Source of the DNA: Luteimonas suaedae
GTDB lineage: Bacteria > Pseudomonadota > Gammaproteobacteria > Xanthomonadales > Xanthomonadaceae
Assembly: GCF_008312895.1 (NCBI RefSeq)
Contig: NZ_VSSP01000003.1
Span: 290,646-354,645 of the forward strand
Reading direction: 5' to 3'
DNA: 64,000 bases
In this document: piece by piece, positions 28,349 through 38,392 of the stretch
Numbering within the stretch: position 1 is the first letter of the stretch
Layout of the letters: every line of letters begins with the position of its first letter
The notes under the pieces: generated by a model
Database searches by the model: none
The model's input: the letters and a program-made list of their open reading frames with translations, nothing else
Told to the model about the DNA's origin: nothing
Translations under genes and position numbers: made by a program

Positions 28349-29452
28349 ATGAGCCACGCCGCCGCTCCTTCCGCGCAGACCATCAGCTGGCGATGGATCG
28401 CCGTGTTCTGGTCCGCCGGCGCGGTGTTCGAGGCCACCCAGTCCGTCTTGATCCTGCATGCGCTGGGAAGGCATGGCGGAGAACTGCTGCTCTTCGTGAC
28501 CGAAATGGCCGCTTGGCTGCCTTGGGCGCTGGCCACCCCATTCGTCATCAACCTGGCCAGGCGCCGCCCGATCATTCCTGCCCCCACGGCGCGAGGCGTC
28601 GCTGCCCACCTCTTGGCGTTATTCGCCATCAGCATGATCGCGGAGGCGTGGTCTGCGGCACTGCAGATGCTCTTCAATCCCTGGACGCATCGGCAGGCGC
28701 CGACATTCTGGGACACGTTGAGCGCGACGCTGGTTTTTCACGGGTTGATCTGCGTGTTCGCCTATGTGCTGATCCTGGCCATCACCTATCTCGTGGACTC
28801 GCGGGACAAGGTCGCGCGCAAGATGGCCGAGACCGCACAGCTCAACGCAGAGCTTTCGAAAGCCCAGCTCGCGGCGCTGTGCCGCCAGATGGAGCCGCAC
28901 TTCATGTTCAACACGCTCAATTCCATCGCCGGGCTGGTGCGCGATGGCCGCAAGGCAGCGGCGGTAGGCATGATCGTCGGCCTCAGCGAAATCCTTCGCC
29001 GCGCATCCCAGGACTTCCATAGGCCGGAGGTGACGCTCGCGGAGGAGGTTGAGTATCTTCAGCGCTACGTCGACATCCAGAAGGTCCGCTTCGGAGAGCG
29101 CCTTGGGTACAGCGTGGATATTCCGGAAGCACTGATGGACACACGAGTCCCGAGCCTCCTGCTTCAGCCTCTCGTGGAAAACGCCATCAAGCATGGGCTG
29201 GCGGAGCGGGTGGCGGGCGGAGAGATCCGCGTTGCGGCAGAGACAAAGGATGCGGCCCTGCGCCTGAGCGTCTACAACGACGGCTCGGGCTTCGCAGCCG
29301 ATTGGGAGTCGAAGAGCGCCGGCGTCGGCCTCGCAAACCTGCGCCGGCGACTGCAGATCATGCACGGCGAGGCTGCCGATCTCCTCGTCAGGAACGTGGA
29401 GGGCGGCGGCGTCGAAGTGGTCGTGACACTGCCCCTGGTCGATGCCGCATGA
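28349..29452 (+). CDS. LytS/YehU-type sensor histidine kinase
   Basis: A 367-residue inner membrane kinase with four predicted membrane helices in residues 12-155 and no periplasmic domain of note. A linker helix (KMAETAQLNAELSKAQLAAL) leads to the His_kinase box QMEPHFMFNTLNSI, where His ~184 is the phosphorylation site. The ATPase part has LLLQPLVENAIKHGL (N box) and AGVGLANLRRRL (G box). The open frame starts at 28208, but the ATG at 28349 gives the first membrane helix in place. The stop overlaps the regulator start (ATGA), so it is one operon. Confidence 0.92.
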   Translation: MSHAAAPSAQTISWRWIAVFWSAGAVFEATQSVLILHALGRHGGELLLFVTEMAAWLPWALATPFVINLARRRPIIPAPTARGVAAHLLALFAISMIAEAWSAALQMLFNPWTHRQAPTFWDTLSATLVFHGLICVFAYVLILAITYLVDSRDKVARKMAETAQLNAELSKAQLAALCRQMEPHFMFNTLNSIAGLVRDGRKAAAVGMIVGLSEILRRASQDFHRPEVTLAEEVEYLQRYVDIQKVRFGERLGYSVDIPEALMDTRVPSLLLQPLVENAIKHGLAERVAGGEIRVAAETKDAALRLSVYNDGSGFAADWESKSAGVGLANLRRRLQIMHGEAADLLVRNVEGGGVEVVVTLPLVDAA

Positions 29453-30198
29453 CGCCGCCCGACCGGCGCGGCACGCCAATCAGCACCCTCGTCGTCGACG
29501 ACGAGCCCCTCGCCCGGCGCAATCTCACGCTCTTGCTGCGCCGCGACCCCGACATCGGATCGATCGAGGAATGCGCCTCGGGGGCGGAGGCCGTCGAGGC
29601 CATTCGGCACCGGAAGCCGGATCTGGTGTTTCTCGACGTGCAGATGCCCGAGTGCGGCGGCTTCGATGTCCTGGAATTGCTGGGCGCCGATCTGCCCCAG
29701 ACGATCATCTTCGTGACTGCCCACGATGAACATGCGCTGTGTGCCTTCGAGGCTGGCGCGCTCGACTACCTGCTGAAGCCTTTCGATGACGCGCGTTTCA
29801 TGAGGGCACTGGCCCGCGCGAAGGAGAAGATCGCGCACTATGCGTCGCACCGGCAGGCGCCGCGCCGGGTCGTCGTCAAATCGCCGGGGCGGCTGCTTTT
29901 CATCGATGTGCCGGACATCGATTGGGTGGAAGCCGCGAGCTACTATGCCTGCCTGCACGTCGGGCGCGAGACGCATGTGATCCGCCGCACCTTGTCGGAG
30001 CTCGAGCGGGATCTCGGCGACGCCTTCATCCGCATCCACCGCTCGACCATCGTGAACCTCGAGCGCGTCCGCGGGCTCGCGCTTCAAAGTTCGGGAGAAT
30101 ATGCGGTCGTTTTGCGCACCGGCGTCGAGCTGCCGGTGAGCCGCCGCTACAGAAAGCCGCTGCACGAGCGCTTGATCCCGGCATCGCCTCCCGCATAG
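29449..30198 (+). CDS. LytTR family response regulator
   Basis: A 249-residue two-domain regulator. The receiver (residues 12-125) has VVDDEPLARR, the phospho-acceptor Asp 63 in LVFLDVQMPE, FVTAHDEHAL and the lysine in LLKPFDD. The C-terminal LytTR DNA-binding domain (about 145-245) shows IDWVEAASYYACLHV, HVIRRTLSELERDLG and FIRIHRSTIVNLERV. Such pairs often control nearby transport or envelope genes, and the divergent TonB receptor is the obvious candidate target. The ATG overlaps the kinase stop. Confidence 0.94.
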   Translation: MTPPDRRGTPISTLVVDDEPLARRNLTLLLRRDPDIGSIEECASGAEAVEAIRHRKPDLVFLDVQMPECGGFDVLELLGADLPQTIIFVTAHDEHALCAFEAGALDYLLKPFDDARFMRALARAKEKIAHYASHRQAPRRVVVKSPGRLLFIDVPDIDWVEAASYYACLHVGRETHVIRRTLSELERDLGDAFIRIHRSTIVNLERVRGLALQSSGEYAVVLRTGVELPVSRRYRKPLHERLIPASPPA

Positions 30199-30344
30199 CC
30201 GGGAGCCGGGCGAGTGTGCGTGCCTCTTCCGGCGTTGCACTCCGGATGCAATGCGGCTGGCCGGGGCCTCGAACGAAAACCCCGTGATCCGGGGTATCGC
30301 ATTCAGCCGGACTGTATCGGATCGACTGCGGTGTCTCGACCGGA

Positions 30345-30420
30345 TGGTGGGCCCGCCAGGACTCGAACCTGGAACCAAAGGATTATGAGTCCTCTGCTCT
30401 AACCATTGAGCTACAGGCCC
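30345..30420 (-). tRNA. ileX: tRNA-Ile2 (anticodon CAU, lysidine-modified)
   Basis: A complete cloverleaf on the minus strand: acceptor GGGCCTG against CGGGCCC, D arm GCTC...GAGC, anticodon loop CTCATAA, T arm CCAGG, TTCGAGT, CCTGG. The anticodon is CAT. The block GACTCATAATC is the same as in E. coli ileX and differs from initiator and elongator methionine tRNAs, so it should read AUA after TilS adds lysidine. The 3' CCA is encoded (30345-30347). Confidence 0.88.
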
Positions 30421-30611
30421 GCCGCTGCGGAATTATCCACTTTTCCGCCGCCGGGGTTGCGATCACGTGCCGGCCGGCCGGCGCACAGCGGAGCGGACCA
30501 CGCTCTACGGACCGGCGCCGCCTGGTGCGGCCCGGCGATCGCCGCTCGATCGTCTCAGCCCATGCGACCGGCCCGGATAGACTGCGCATTCCACCCGCCC
30601 GGAGCTGAACC

Positions 30612-30980
30612 ATGAACACCCAGCAAGTCGCCGAACGCCTGGTCGCGCTGTGCCGCGAAGGCAAGTACGAGCAGGCCCAGCAGGAGCTGTACGCCGAGGA
30701 TGCGGCAAGCATCGAGATGGAAGGGTCGCCGGCGGGCACGGCCGGCAACGTCAAGGGCATGGATGCGATCCGCGAGAAGGGCCGCAAGTGGATGGAGAAC
30801 ATCGTCGAGGTCCACGGCGGCAGCGTCAGCGATCCGGTGGTCGCCGGCGACTGGTTCAGCGTCGCCATGGGCATCGACGCGACCTACAAGGACATGGGGC
30901 GGATGCCGATGGAGGAGATCTGCGTGTACCAGGTGCGCGACGGCAAGGTCGTGCGCGAGCAGTTCTTCTACAATGTTTGA
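30612..30980 (+). CDS. SnoaL-like (NTF2-fold) protein
   Basis: A 122-residue cytosolic protein. It starts with a helical pair (TQQVAERLVALCREGKYEQAQQELYAEDAASIEM), then GMDAIREKGRKWMENIVEVHGG and strands ending VCVYQV-like (ICVYQVRDGKVVREQFFY). This is the SnoaL_2 pattern of the NTF2 superfamily. Members include isomerases, hydrolases and binding proteins, and no function can be assigned. A GGAG lies eight bases before the ATG. It converges on rpoD; a heptamer repeat starts on the first base after its stop. Confidence 0.8.
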   Translation: MNTQQVAERLVALCREGKYEQAQQELYAEDAASIEMEGSPAGTAGNVKGMDAIREKGRKWMENIVEVHGGSVSDPVVAGDWFSVAMGIDATYKDMGRMPMEEICVYQVRDGKVVREQFFYNV

Positions 30981-31135
30981 GAGCCGTGATTCGTGGATTC
31001 GTGATTGGTGATTCGTAATTAGCGAATCGAGCACGGCAAGGGGTACAACGGCTTTTGGCCGCTCCAAAGACGAAACCCGCCGAGTGGCGGGTTCTGTCTT
31101 TGCGAATCACGAATCACCAATCCCCAATCACGGCC
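30981..31135. repeat. GATTCGT heptamer arrays in inverted arrangement
   Basis: A left array at 30981-31027 repeats GTGATTCGTGATTGGTGATT-like words. A right array at 31102-31135 is its inverse (GAATCACGAATCACC...). About 75 unlike bases lie between, including a terminator. The left array begins immediately after the stop of the SnoaL gene with GAGCCGTGATTC. The right array ends one base from the rpoD stop. The same arrays recur at 43078-43188. Confidence 0.8.
31066..31101. terminator. Two-way intrinsic terminator between SnoaL gene and rpoD
   Basis: AAAGAC...AACCCGCC, GAGT, GGCGGGTT...GTCTTT form a strong stem with A- and T-rich outer pairs on both sides. The site lies between two convergent genes and can end transcription in either direction. 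Confidence 0.75.
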
Positions 31136-31136
31136 T

Positions 31137-33029
<1,893 letters not shown>

Positions 33030-33069
33030 AGGATTGCGCTACCAGGCAGAAGGAAAAAGTGAACCCGTA

Positions 33070-33075
33070 ATTATA
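33070..33075 (-). promoter_or_regulatory. -10 hexamer of the rpoD promoter
   Basis: The minus strand reads TGGTATAATTACG, a perfect TATAAT about 40 bases before the rpoD start. No good -35 lies 16-18 bases upstream in the G/C-rich flank. A perfect TATAAT is rare in this composition, which supports use. Confidence 0.6.
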
Positions 33076-33133
33076 CCAGTCGGGGCGCCCTGCCGTCCCG
33101 GCGGGCGCGATTCGACCGCTGCGGGACGGGTGG

Positions 33134-33230
33134 TCAGGACCGCAGCAGGAAGGTCGCCGGGCCGTCATTGGCCAGGCTGACCTTCATATGGGCATCGATG
33201 CGGCCGGTTTCCACCCGCACCAGGAAGAAA
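33134..33230 (-). pseudogene. C-terminal remnant of a second dtd gene
   Basis: The minus strand encodes VETGRIDAHMKVSLANDGPATFLLRS up to a TGA at 33134-33136 (quoted in parts: VETGRIDAHM, KVSLANDGP, ATFLLRS). The intact neighbour ends [26 protein letters not shown]. About 110 bases align at the DNA level with 33287-33395. Nothing upstream of the Val is recognisable as Dtd. It is a diverged tail, either from an old tandem duplication or a replaced gene. Confidence 0.75.
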
Positions 33231-33286
33231 GCAGGCGTGCAGATGGTCCTGAACGCACCGCCGCGGGTCGCTGCCAAAGCGCCCGC

Positions 33287-33727
33287 TCATGCCCTGAGCA
33301 GGAAGGTCACCGGGCCATCGTTGACCAAGCTGACTGCCATATGGGCACCGAAGCGGCCTGTTTCCACCCCCAATGGATGCTTTTCGCGGCAGATCGCTGC
33401 AAGAAGCCTGAAAATCCGTTCAGCTTCGGCCGGCGCGGCGGCGGTGCTGAACCCCGGGCGCATGCCCGAGCCGGTGTCGGCGGCGAGGGTGAACTGGCTG
33501 ACCAGCAGCAAACCGCCGGCACTGTCGGCCAGTGAACGGTTCATCCGCCCCTCGTCGTCGGCGAACACCCGGTAGCCCAACAAGCGCTCGGCCATGCGCC
33601 GCGCTCGCGGCTCGTCGTCGCCCGGCTCGACGCCGACCAGGGCGAGCAGGCCGGGGCCGATCGCCCCTATCGTTTCGCCGTCGACGCTGACGCTGGCGCG
33701 GGTGACACGCTGGATGAGGCTGAGCAT
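33287..33727 (-). CDS. dtd: D-aminoacyl-tRNA deacylase
   Basis: A 146-residue enzyme that removes D-amino acids (and glycine from tRNA-Ala) from charged tRNA. It opens [18 protein letters not shown]. The catalytic threonine lies in SQFTLAADT near residue 80 and the second signature [10 protein letters not shown] at the end (the Gly-cisPro type GP motif). Length is normal. Its ATG follows directly on a GGGAATC heptamer array (minus-strand GATTCCC), leaving only four bases of unique leader and no ribosome-binding site. It may be read at low efficiency or from an upstream ribosome. Confidence 0.95.
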   Translation of the reverse strand: MLSLIQRVTRASVSVDGETIGAIGPGLLALVGVEPGDDEPRARRMAERLLGYRVFADDEGRMNRSLADSAGGLLLVSQFTLAADTGSGMRPGFSTAAAPAEAERIFRLLAAICREKHPLGVETGRFGAHMAVSLVNDGPVTFLLRA

Positions 33728-33731
33728 GGGC

Positions 33732-33779
33732 GGGAATCGGGAATCGGGAATCGGGAATCGGGAATCGGGAATCGGGAAA
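33732..33779 (+). repeat. GGGAATC heptamer tandem array
   Basis: Six perfect GGGAATC units (33732-33773) are followed by GGGAAAGCGTAATCC. The same array with nearly the same right flank occurs at 45006-45058. It abuts the dtd start codon. Copy number could vary by slippage. Confidence 0.9.
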
Positions 33780-33824
33780 GCGTAATCCTTTTGCTCGCCG
33801 CGCCGAATACGGCCGGCCTTTGCT

Positions 33825-33903
33825 CGTCATCCCGGCGCAGGCCGGGATCCAGCCCGGACGTTACGGATAAAGCAACTGGATCCCGGCCTGCGCCGGGATG
33901 ACG
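33825..33903. repeat. Inverted repeat of the CATCCCGGCGCAGGCCGGGATCC type
   Basis: The arms at 33825-33852 and 33876-33903 are perfect inverted copies; each arm is itself a hairpin. 23 bases separate them. It is the same architecture as 4470-4551 with different bases. The right end lies ~175 bases before the acyltransferase. Confidence 0.9.
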
Positions 33904-34079
33904 GCGGATGATTTCTCGGCTTGCCGCGGCTTCATTCGGCTTGCCGACTTGCCCGGCGGCTGCCTTCTCGCTCCGTTTGCTGCTCGCCTTCCTCCTTGCT
34001 GTCCCATCCTCCTGCCCCGTTACGGTTGCTCTTTCCCGCTCCTCTCGTGCTCCGCCCACTCCCGCTAGACTGCACGGCC

Positions 34080-34997
34080 ATGACCGAACTGGCCGCCCGC
34101 CTGCTGTATCTGCTCGCCTGCGCGTTCGGCCGGCTGCCATGGCCGGTGCTGTACCGCATCGGCGATGCCCTGGCCTGGCTGTGGCGGCGGCTGGATGCCC
34201 GCGAGAGCTTCGTGGCGCGACGCAACCTGGAGATCGCCTATCCGGAGCTGCTGCCGCAGCAGCGCGACACGTGGCATCGCGCGATCCTGCGCACCACCGC
34301 GCGCCAGTTCCTGGAGACGCTGCGTTTCTGGACCCGGCCGCACGCCGACAACCTGGCGCTGATTCGCGAAACCAGCGGCGTCGAACGGTTCGACGCCGCC
34401 CTCGCCTCCGGCCACGGCCTGATCGTGGCCGCGCCGCACTACGGCAACTGGGAGCTGCTCAACCAGTGGCTGGCCTCGCGCACCCCGATCTCGGTGCTGT
34501 ACCGGCCGCCGGATGCCGCGATCGGCGAGGCCTTCCTGCGCCGGGTGCGCGCCGATGCCGGGGCGCAGGTGACCCAGGTGCGGGCGGAAGGCGCGCCCGC
34601 GGTGCGGCAGCTGCTGCGCCTGCTCAAGGATGGCGGCGTGACCGGCATCCTGCCCGACCAGCAGCCCAAGGTCGGCGACGGCGAGTACGTGCCGTTCTTC
34701 GGCATGGACGCGCTCACCATGACCCTGCTCGGCCGCCTGGCCGCGCGCACCGGCGCCACGGTGCTGTTCGCCTACTGCGAGCGGATCGGGCCGGAGCCGA
34801 GCTTCGCGCTGCGGATCGAGGCGGCGCCCGAGGCGATCGCCGATCCCGATCCGCGCATCGCCACCACCGCGCTCAACGCCGCGGTCGAGCGCATTGCCCG
34901 CCGCGATCCGGCGCAATACCAGTGGACCTACAAGCGCTGGCGCTGGCGCCCGGCCGGCAGCGGCCAACCCAATCCCTACGAGAAGACGCCCGCATGA
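34080..34997 (+). CDS. LpxL/HtrB-family lipid A acyltransferase
   Basis: A 305-residue inner membrane enzyme. The N-terminal helix (ARLLYLLACAFGRLPWPVLYRIG) is followed by the family's NLEIAYPEL motif. The active-site block is APHYGNWELLNQWL near residue 118 (the H-x4-E/D motif: His, then Glu five on). Later blocks are YRPPD, LPDQQPKVGDGEYVPFFG and WTYKRWRWRP. It should move a fatty acyl chain from acyl-ACP to lipid A. The open frame extends to 33921, but the ATG at 34080 gives the correct first helix. It heads a four-gene operon with overlapping stops and starts. Confidence 0.92.
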   Translation: MTELAARLLYLLACAFGRLPWPVLYRIGDALAWLWRRLDARESFVARRNLEIAYPELLPQQRDTWHRAILRTTARQFLETLRFWTRPHADNLALIRETSGVERFDAALASGHGLIVAAPHYGNWELLNQWLASRTPISVLYRPPDAAIGEAFLRRVRADAGAQVTQVRAEGAPAVRQLLRLLKDGGVTGILPDQQPKVGDGEYVPFFGMDALTMTLLGRLAARTGATVLFAYCERIGPEPSFALRIEAAPEAIADPDPRIATTALNAAVERIARRDPAQYQWTYKRWRWRPAGSGQPNPYEKTPA

Positions 34998-35527
34998 TCG
35001 ACATTGAGGATCTCGGTCTGACCGCGCCGGACGGGCCGGACGTGCCCGAGGGCGATCGCGGCTGGCAGCCGCTGCCGCCGCAGGCGCGCACGTTGTTCAT
35101 GCTCGCCGGCGGGCTCGGCGCCGCGGTGCCGGCGGTGATCACCCTCGCCGCCGGCGGTGCGGTGCTGTGGCACCGGCCGGCGTTGCTGGCCGCGGTGGCG
35201 GCCGGCTGGCTGCTGTTCGGCCTATTCTCGGTCTGGCTCGGCCACAAGAAGTACCGGTACACCCACTGGCTGCTGGATGACGACGGCTTCGCCCTGCGCC
35301 GCGGCCGGCTGTGGCGCAGCGAGACCCGCGTGCCCGGATCGCGGGTGCAGCACCTGGACATCAGCCGCGGGCCGCTGGAGCGGCGCTTCGGCCTGGCGAC
35401 GCTGGTGATCCATACCGCCGGCACCAAGCAGAGCGCGGTCACCGTGCCGGGCCTGGACGCCGACGACGCCGAACGCCTGCGCGACCATCTCGCGCAACGG
35501 GTCGAGCACGACGATGACGACGCCTGA
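34994..35527 (+). CDS. Membrane protein with one bPH2 (DUF304) domain
   Basis: A 177-residue protein. Two membrane helices span residues ~35-85 (LFMLAGGLGAAVPAVITL and LLAAVAAGWLLFGLFSVW). A bacterial PH domain follows (YRYTHWLLDDDGFALRRGRLWRSETRVPGSRVQHLDISRGPLERRFGLATL). Family members of this YdbS type often come in pairs, as here; their role is unknown. Its ATG overlaps the acyltransferase stop (ATGA) and its end overlaps the next gene by 14 bases, so the three are one transcript. Confidence 0.88.
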   Translation: MIDIEDLGLTAPDGPDVPEGDRGWQPLPPQARTLFMLAGGLGAAVPAVITLAAGGAVLWHRPALLAAVAAGWLLFGLFSVWLGHKKYRYTHWLLDDDGFALRRGRLWRSETRVPGSRVQHLDISRGPLERRFGLATLVIHTAGTKQSAVTVPGLDADDAERLRDHLAQRVEHDDDDA

Positions 35528-37043
35528 GTCGCCCACGCCGGACCCGGCGCCGGAAGAGTCGCTGCCGACCGACGTCGAGCGCCGGCTGCATCCGCTGTCA
35601 TGGCTGTTCGTGCTGATCGCGCAGCTCAAGCAGTTCCTGCTGCCGCTGATCGCGCTGCTGTTCTTCGGCGGCCGCGGCAACGGCTACCAGATGGCACCGG
35701 CGGCGATCGCGGTGGTGGTGATCGCGCTGCTGTCGCTGTGGCGCTACTTCACCTATCGCTACCGGATCGGCAGCGACAGTCTGTTCGTGCGCAGCGGCCT
35801 GTTCGAGCGCAGCCTGCGCCAGGTGCCGTTCTCGCGCATCCATGACGTCGCCGTGCACCAGTCGCTGCTGCACCGGATGTTCGAGGTGGCGGAAGTGCGC
35901 CTGGAATCGGCCAGCGGCAACAAGCCCGAGGCGCGGATGCAGGTGCTGCGGCTGGACGAGGCGCTGGCGCTCGAGCGGCTGGTACGCCGGCGCGGCGAGA
36001 CGGCGGCCGCCACCGACGCCGCCGCGGAAACCGCCGAAGGCGACCTGCTGCTGGCGCTGCCGACGCCGGAGGTGGTGCGGCTGGGGCTGGTCTCCAACCG
36101 CGGCATGGTGGTGGTCGCGGGCGCCTTCGCCCTGGCCTGGCAGGTGCTGCCCGAGCGCACGGTCAGTCGCACCATCGCCCGCCTGGGACACGAGGCCTTC
36201 GGCTATGCCGGCGGCCTCGGCGGCGACTGGTTCGGGCGCGGCGTCGCGATCGCCGCCCTGGTGTTGCTGGCCCTGGCCCTGGTGCGTCTGCTGTCGGTGG
36301 CCCTGGCACTGGTGCAGTACCACGGCTTCCGCCTGGAACAGCACGGCCGCCGCCTGACCGTCGGCCGCGGCCTGCTCACGCGCCGCCGCAACAGCGTGCC
36401 GCACCGGCGCATCCAGGCCTGGACGCTGCAGGAAGGCGTCCTGCACCGCCTGCTCCGTCGCCGCAGCCTGGGCATCGATACCGCGGTCATCGAGCAGGGC
36501 AACGAGGCGCGCGGCCTGAGCGAACTGGCGCCGATCGCGACACCCGGAACCTGCGATGCACTGGTGCGCCACCTGTTGCCGCAGGCCGCATGGCCGCCGC
36601 CGGATTGGCGGCCGCTGCACCCGCGCGCCTGGTGGCGGCTGGCGCTGGGCGGGGCCGTCTTCGCATTGCTGCTGACGGCGGCGCTGGTGTGGCATTTCGG
36701 TCCCTGGGGCCTGTTCGGCCTGCTGTGGATCCCGTGGTCGGCGTTCGTCGCGCGCCAGCATGCGCGGCGGGCCGGCTACGCCCTGGACGACAAGCTGGTC
36801 TCGGTGCGCGAAGGCTGGTGGTCGCGGCACTGGCGCTTCGCCGAACTGGACAAGCTGCAGGCGCTGCAGCTGCGCCAGTCGCCGCTGGACCGCCGCTTCG
36901 GCATGGCCTCGCTGTGGCTGGACAGCGCCGGTGCCGGCGCGCTGGCACCGCCGCTGCGGATCCGCTACCTGCCCGAGGCCGACGCCCGTGCATTGCTGGC
37001 GCGCATTGGCAACGAAGTCGCGAAGCGGAGGCTGCACTGGTGA
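35514..37043 (+). CDS. Membrane protein with repeated bPH2 (DUF304) domains
   Basis: A 509-residue YdbT-like protein. The first helix pair is at residues ~28-75, with a PH unit after it (YRIGSDSLFVRSGLFERSLRQVPFSRIHDVAV). A second pair lies near 200-265, followed by FRLEQHGRRLTVGRGLLTRRRNSVPHRRIQAW. A third pair lies near 375-410, with YALDDKLVSVREGWWSRHWRFAELDKLQ. The RRFG(L/M)A tail motif of the partner protein recurs at the end. So it carries three repeat units to the partner's one. It overlaps the partner at its start and the glycosyltransferase at its end (GTGA). Confidence 0.88.
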   Translation: MTTPESPTPDPAPEESLPTDVERRLHPLSWLFVLIAQLKQFLLPLIALLFFGGRGNGYQMAPAAIAVVVIALLSLWRYFTYRYRIGSDSLFVRSGLFERSLRQVPFSRIHDVAVHQSLLHRMFEVAEVRLESASGNKPEARMQVLRLDEALALERLVRRRGETAAATDAAAETAEGDLLLALPTPEVVRLGLVSNRGMVVVAGAFALAWQVLPERTVSRTIARLGHEAFGYAGGLGGDWFGRGVAIAALVLLALALVRLLSVALALVQYHGFRLEQHGRRLTVGRGLLTRRRNSVPHRRIQAWTLQEGVLHRLLRRRSLGIDTAVIEQGNEARGLSELAPIATPGTCDALVRHLLPQAAWPPPDWRPLHPRAWWRLALGGAVFALLLTAALVWHFGPWGLFGLLWIPWSAFVARQHARRAGYALDDKLVSVREGWWSRHWRFAELDKLQALQLRQSPLDRRFGMASLWLDSAGAGALAPPLRIRYLPEADARALLARIGNEVAKRRLHW

Positions 37044-38101
37044 CCACGAACCGACAGGCCGTGCCGGCACCACCGCTGGTGGTGCGCTGCGGCGCGCTGG
37101 GCGACATGGTCATGCTGACCACGCTGATGCGCCTGGTGGCGGCACGCCACGAAAGCCAGGTCGACGTGATCAGCTCCGGCGGTTGGACCGCGCCGGTGTT
37201 GGCGCACGAGCCGACCCTCGGCCACCTGCAACTGGTCACCAGCCGCAAGACGCCGTACCCGTTGTGCCCGAGCCAATGGGCGTTGGTGCGCTGGCTGCGC
37301 GCGCGCGGACGCGGACCGGTCTACCTGTGTGATACCGACCCGGAGATGCGGCGCCTGCTGGCGCGTGGCGGCGTGCACCCGGACGACCTGGTCGAACGCG
37401 ACGCGGAAGAGATCGCAACCGAGATGCTGTGGCCGGATCGCTGGCTGCTGCTCGGCCAGCGCGATCCGGTCCGTCGCTACGCCACCGCCGAGGTGGACGC
37501 GGCGCAGTTCCGCCTGCCGCGGCTGGTGATTCCGGAGTCGTCGCGACGCGCGCTGGCGCAGTGGCGCGAGGAGGAAGGACTGCAGGGGCCGCTGGTGCTG
37601 TTCCAGCCCGGCAACAAGCGCACCCACAAGCGCGGCAAGGTGATGACCGCAGACCATCCCAAGCACTGGGACCCCGGCAACTGGGCAGCGGTGGCCGACG
37701 CGGTGCTGGCCGAACTGCCGGACGCGCAGGTACTGCTGTGCGGCTCGCCGCCCGAGCACGCGGTGCTCGAGGACATCCGCGCCGCCGCCGGCCATCGCCC
37801 ACAGGTGCGCAATCTTGCCAACGACCTGCCGATCCCGCGCCTGTTCGCGTTGCTGGAGCAGGCGCACAGCCTGGTCTCGGTCGATACCGGCCCGGCGCAC
37901 GCCGCCGCCGCGCTGGGCTGCCCACTGGTGGTGCTGTTCGGCGCGGCGCCGCCGTCGAAGTGGCGACCGATCGGTGCCGGCCCGATCGCCGTGCTGGGCG
38001 GCGAGCACGGCGAACGCAGCCGCGTGGCCGACATCCCCCCCGAAGCGGTCATCGCCGCCTGGCGCGCACTACCCGACACCATGCAAGCCCAGTCCCGGTG
38101 A
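37040..38101 (+). CDS. Family 9 glycosyltransferase (heptosyltransferase-like)
   Basis: A 353-residue cytosolic or membrane-associated transferase with the ADP-heptose:LPS heptosyltransferase fold. The N-terminus VVRCGALGDMVMLTTLMRL holds the GxLGD acceptor motif. The second domain has LVLFQPGNKRTHKRGK and the C-terminal VSVDTGPAHAAAALGCPLVVLFG signature. The start is the GTG at 37040, overlapping the upstream stop; the frame before it is shadow coding. With the lipid A acyltransferase at the operon head it points to LPS core assembly. The sugar donor is not certain. Confidence 0.9.
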   Translation: MTTNRQAVPAPPLVVRCGALGDMVMLTTLMRLVAARHESQVDVISSGGWTAPVLAHEPTLGHLQLVTSRKTPYPLCPSQWALVRWLRARGRGPVYLCDTDPEMRRLLARGGVHPDDLVERDAEEIATEMLWPDRWLLLGQRDPVRRYATAEVDAAQFRLPRLVIPESSRRALAQWREEEGLQGPLVLFQPGNKRTHKRGKVMTADHPKHWDPGNWAAVADAVLAELPDAQVLLCGSPPEHAVLEDIRAAAGHRPQVRNLANDLPIPRLFALLEQAHSLVSVDTGPAHAAAALGCPLVVLFGAAPPSKWRPIGAGPIAVLGGEHGERSRVADIPPEAVIAAWRALPDTMQAQSR

Positions 38102-38277
38102 CCCCCTGCGGGCGCGTCGGAAGTCGCGACCGCCCGCCCGGACAGCCGCGACTTTCCCGCGCGGACTCCACGCATCGCCTGTGTCACCAGCGCATGTCGA
38201 GACAGCCTGGGTTCGCATGGGCTGCGGCCGGGAGCGAATGACCGCGGATTACGCGCGGCACAGCGCACGCCTGCCGT

Positions 38278-38317
38278 TGTGGAAGTGGCGGTGTCGCGAC
38301 CTCCGTCGCTCCCACAG
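38278..38317. repeat. REP-like element, GGAGTGGCGG/CGCTCCCAC family
   Basis: TGTGGAAGTGGCGG and the inverted CTCCGTCGCTCCCACA lie close together with CGCGACCTC between. Longer relatives are at 41964-42045 and 59274-59353. It is the only recognised content of the 291-base gap 38102-38392. Confidence 0.75.
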
Positions 38318-38392
38318 AAGGCAGCGGTGCGGTGGCGCAAGCAGGAATCGACACCTTCTGCCGCCTGCAATGCCTAAGCCTGCTTCGGGAGA

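Noticed and set aside
30345..30420. The CAU tRNA as a methionine tRNA
   Set aside because: The anticodon arm matches tRNA-Ile2, not initiator or elongator Met.
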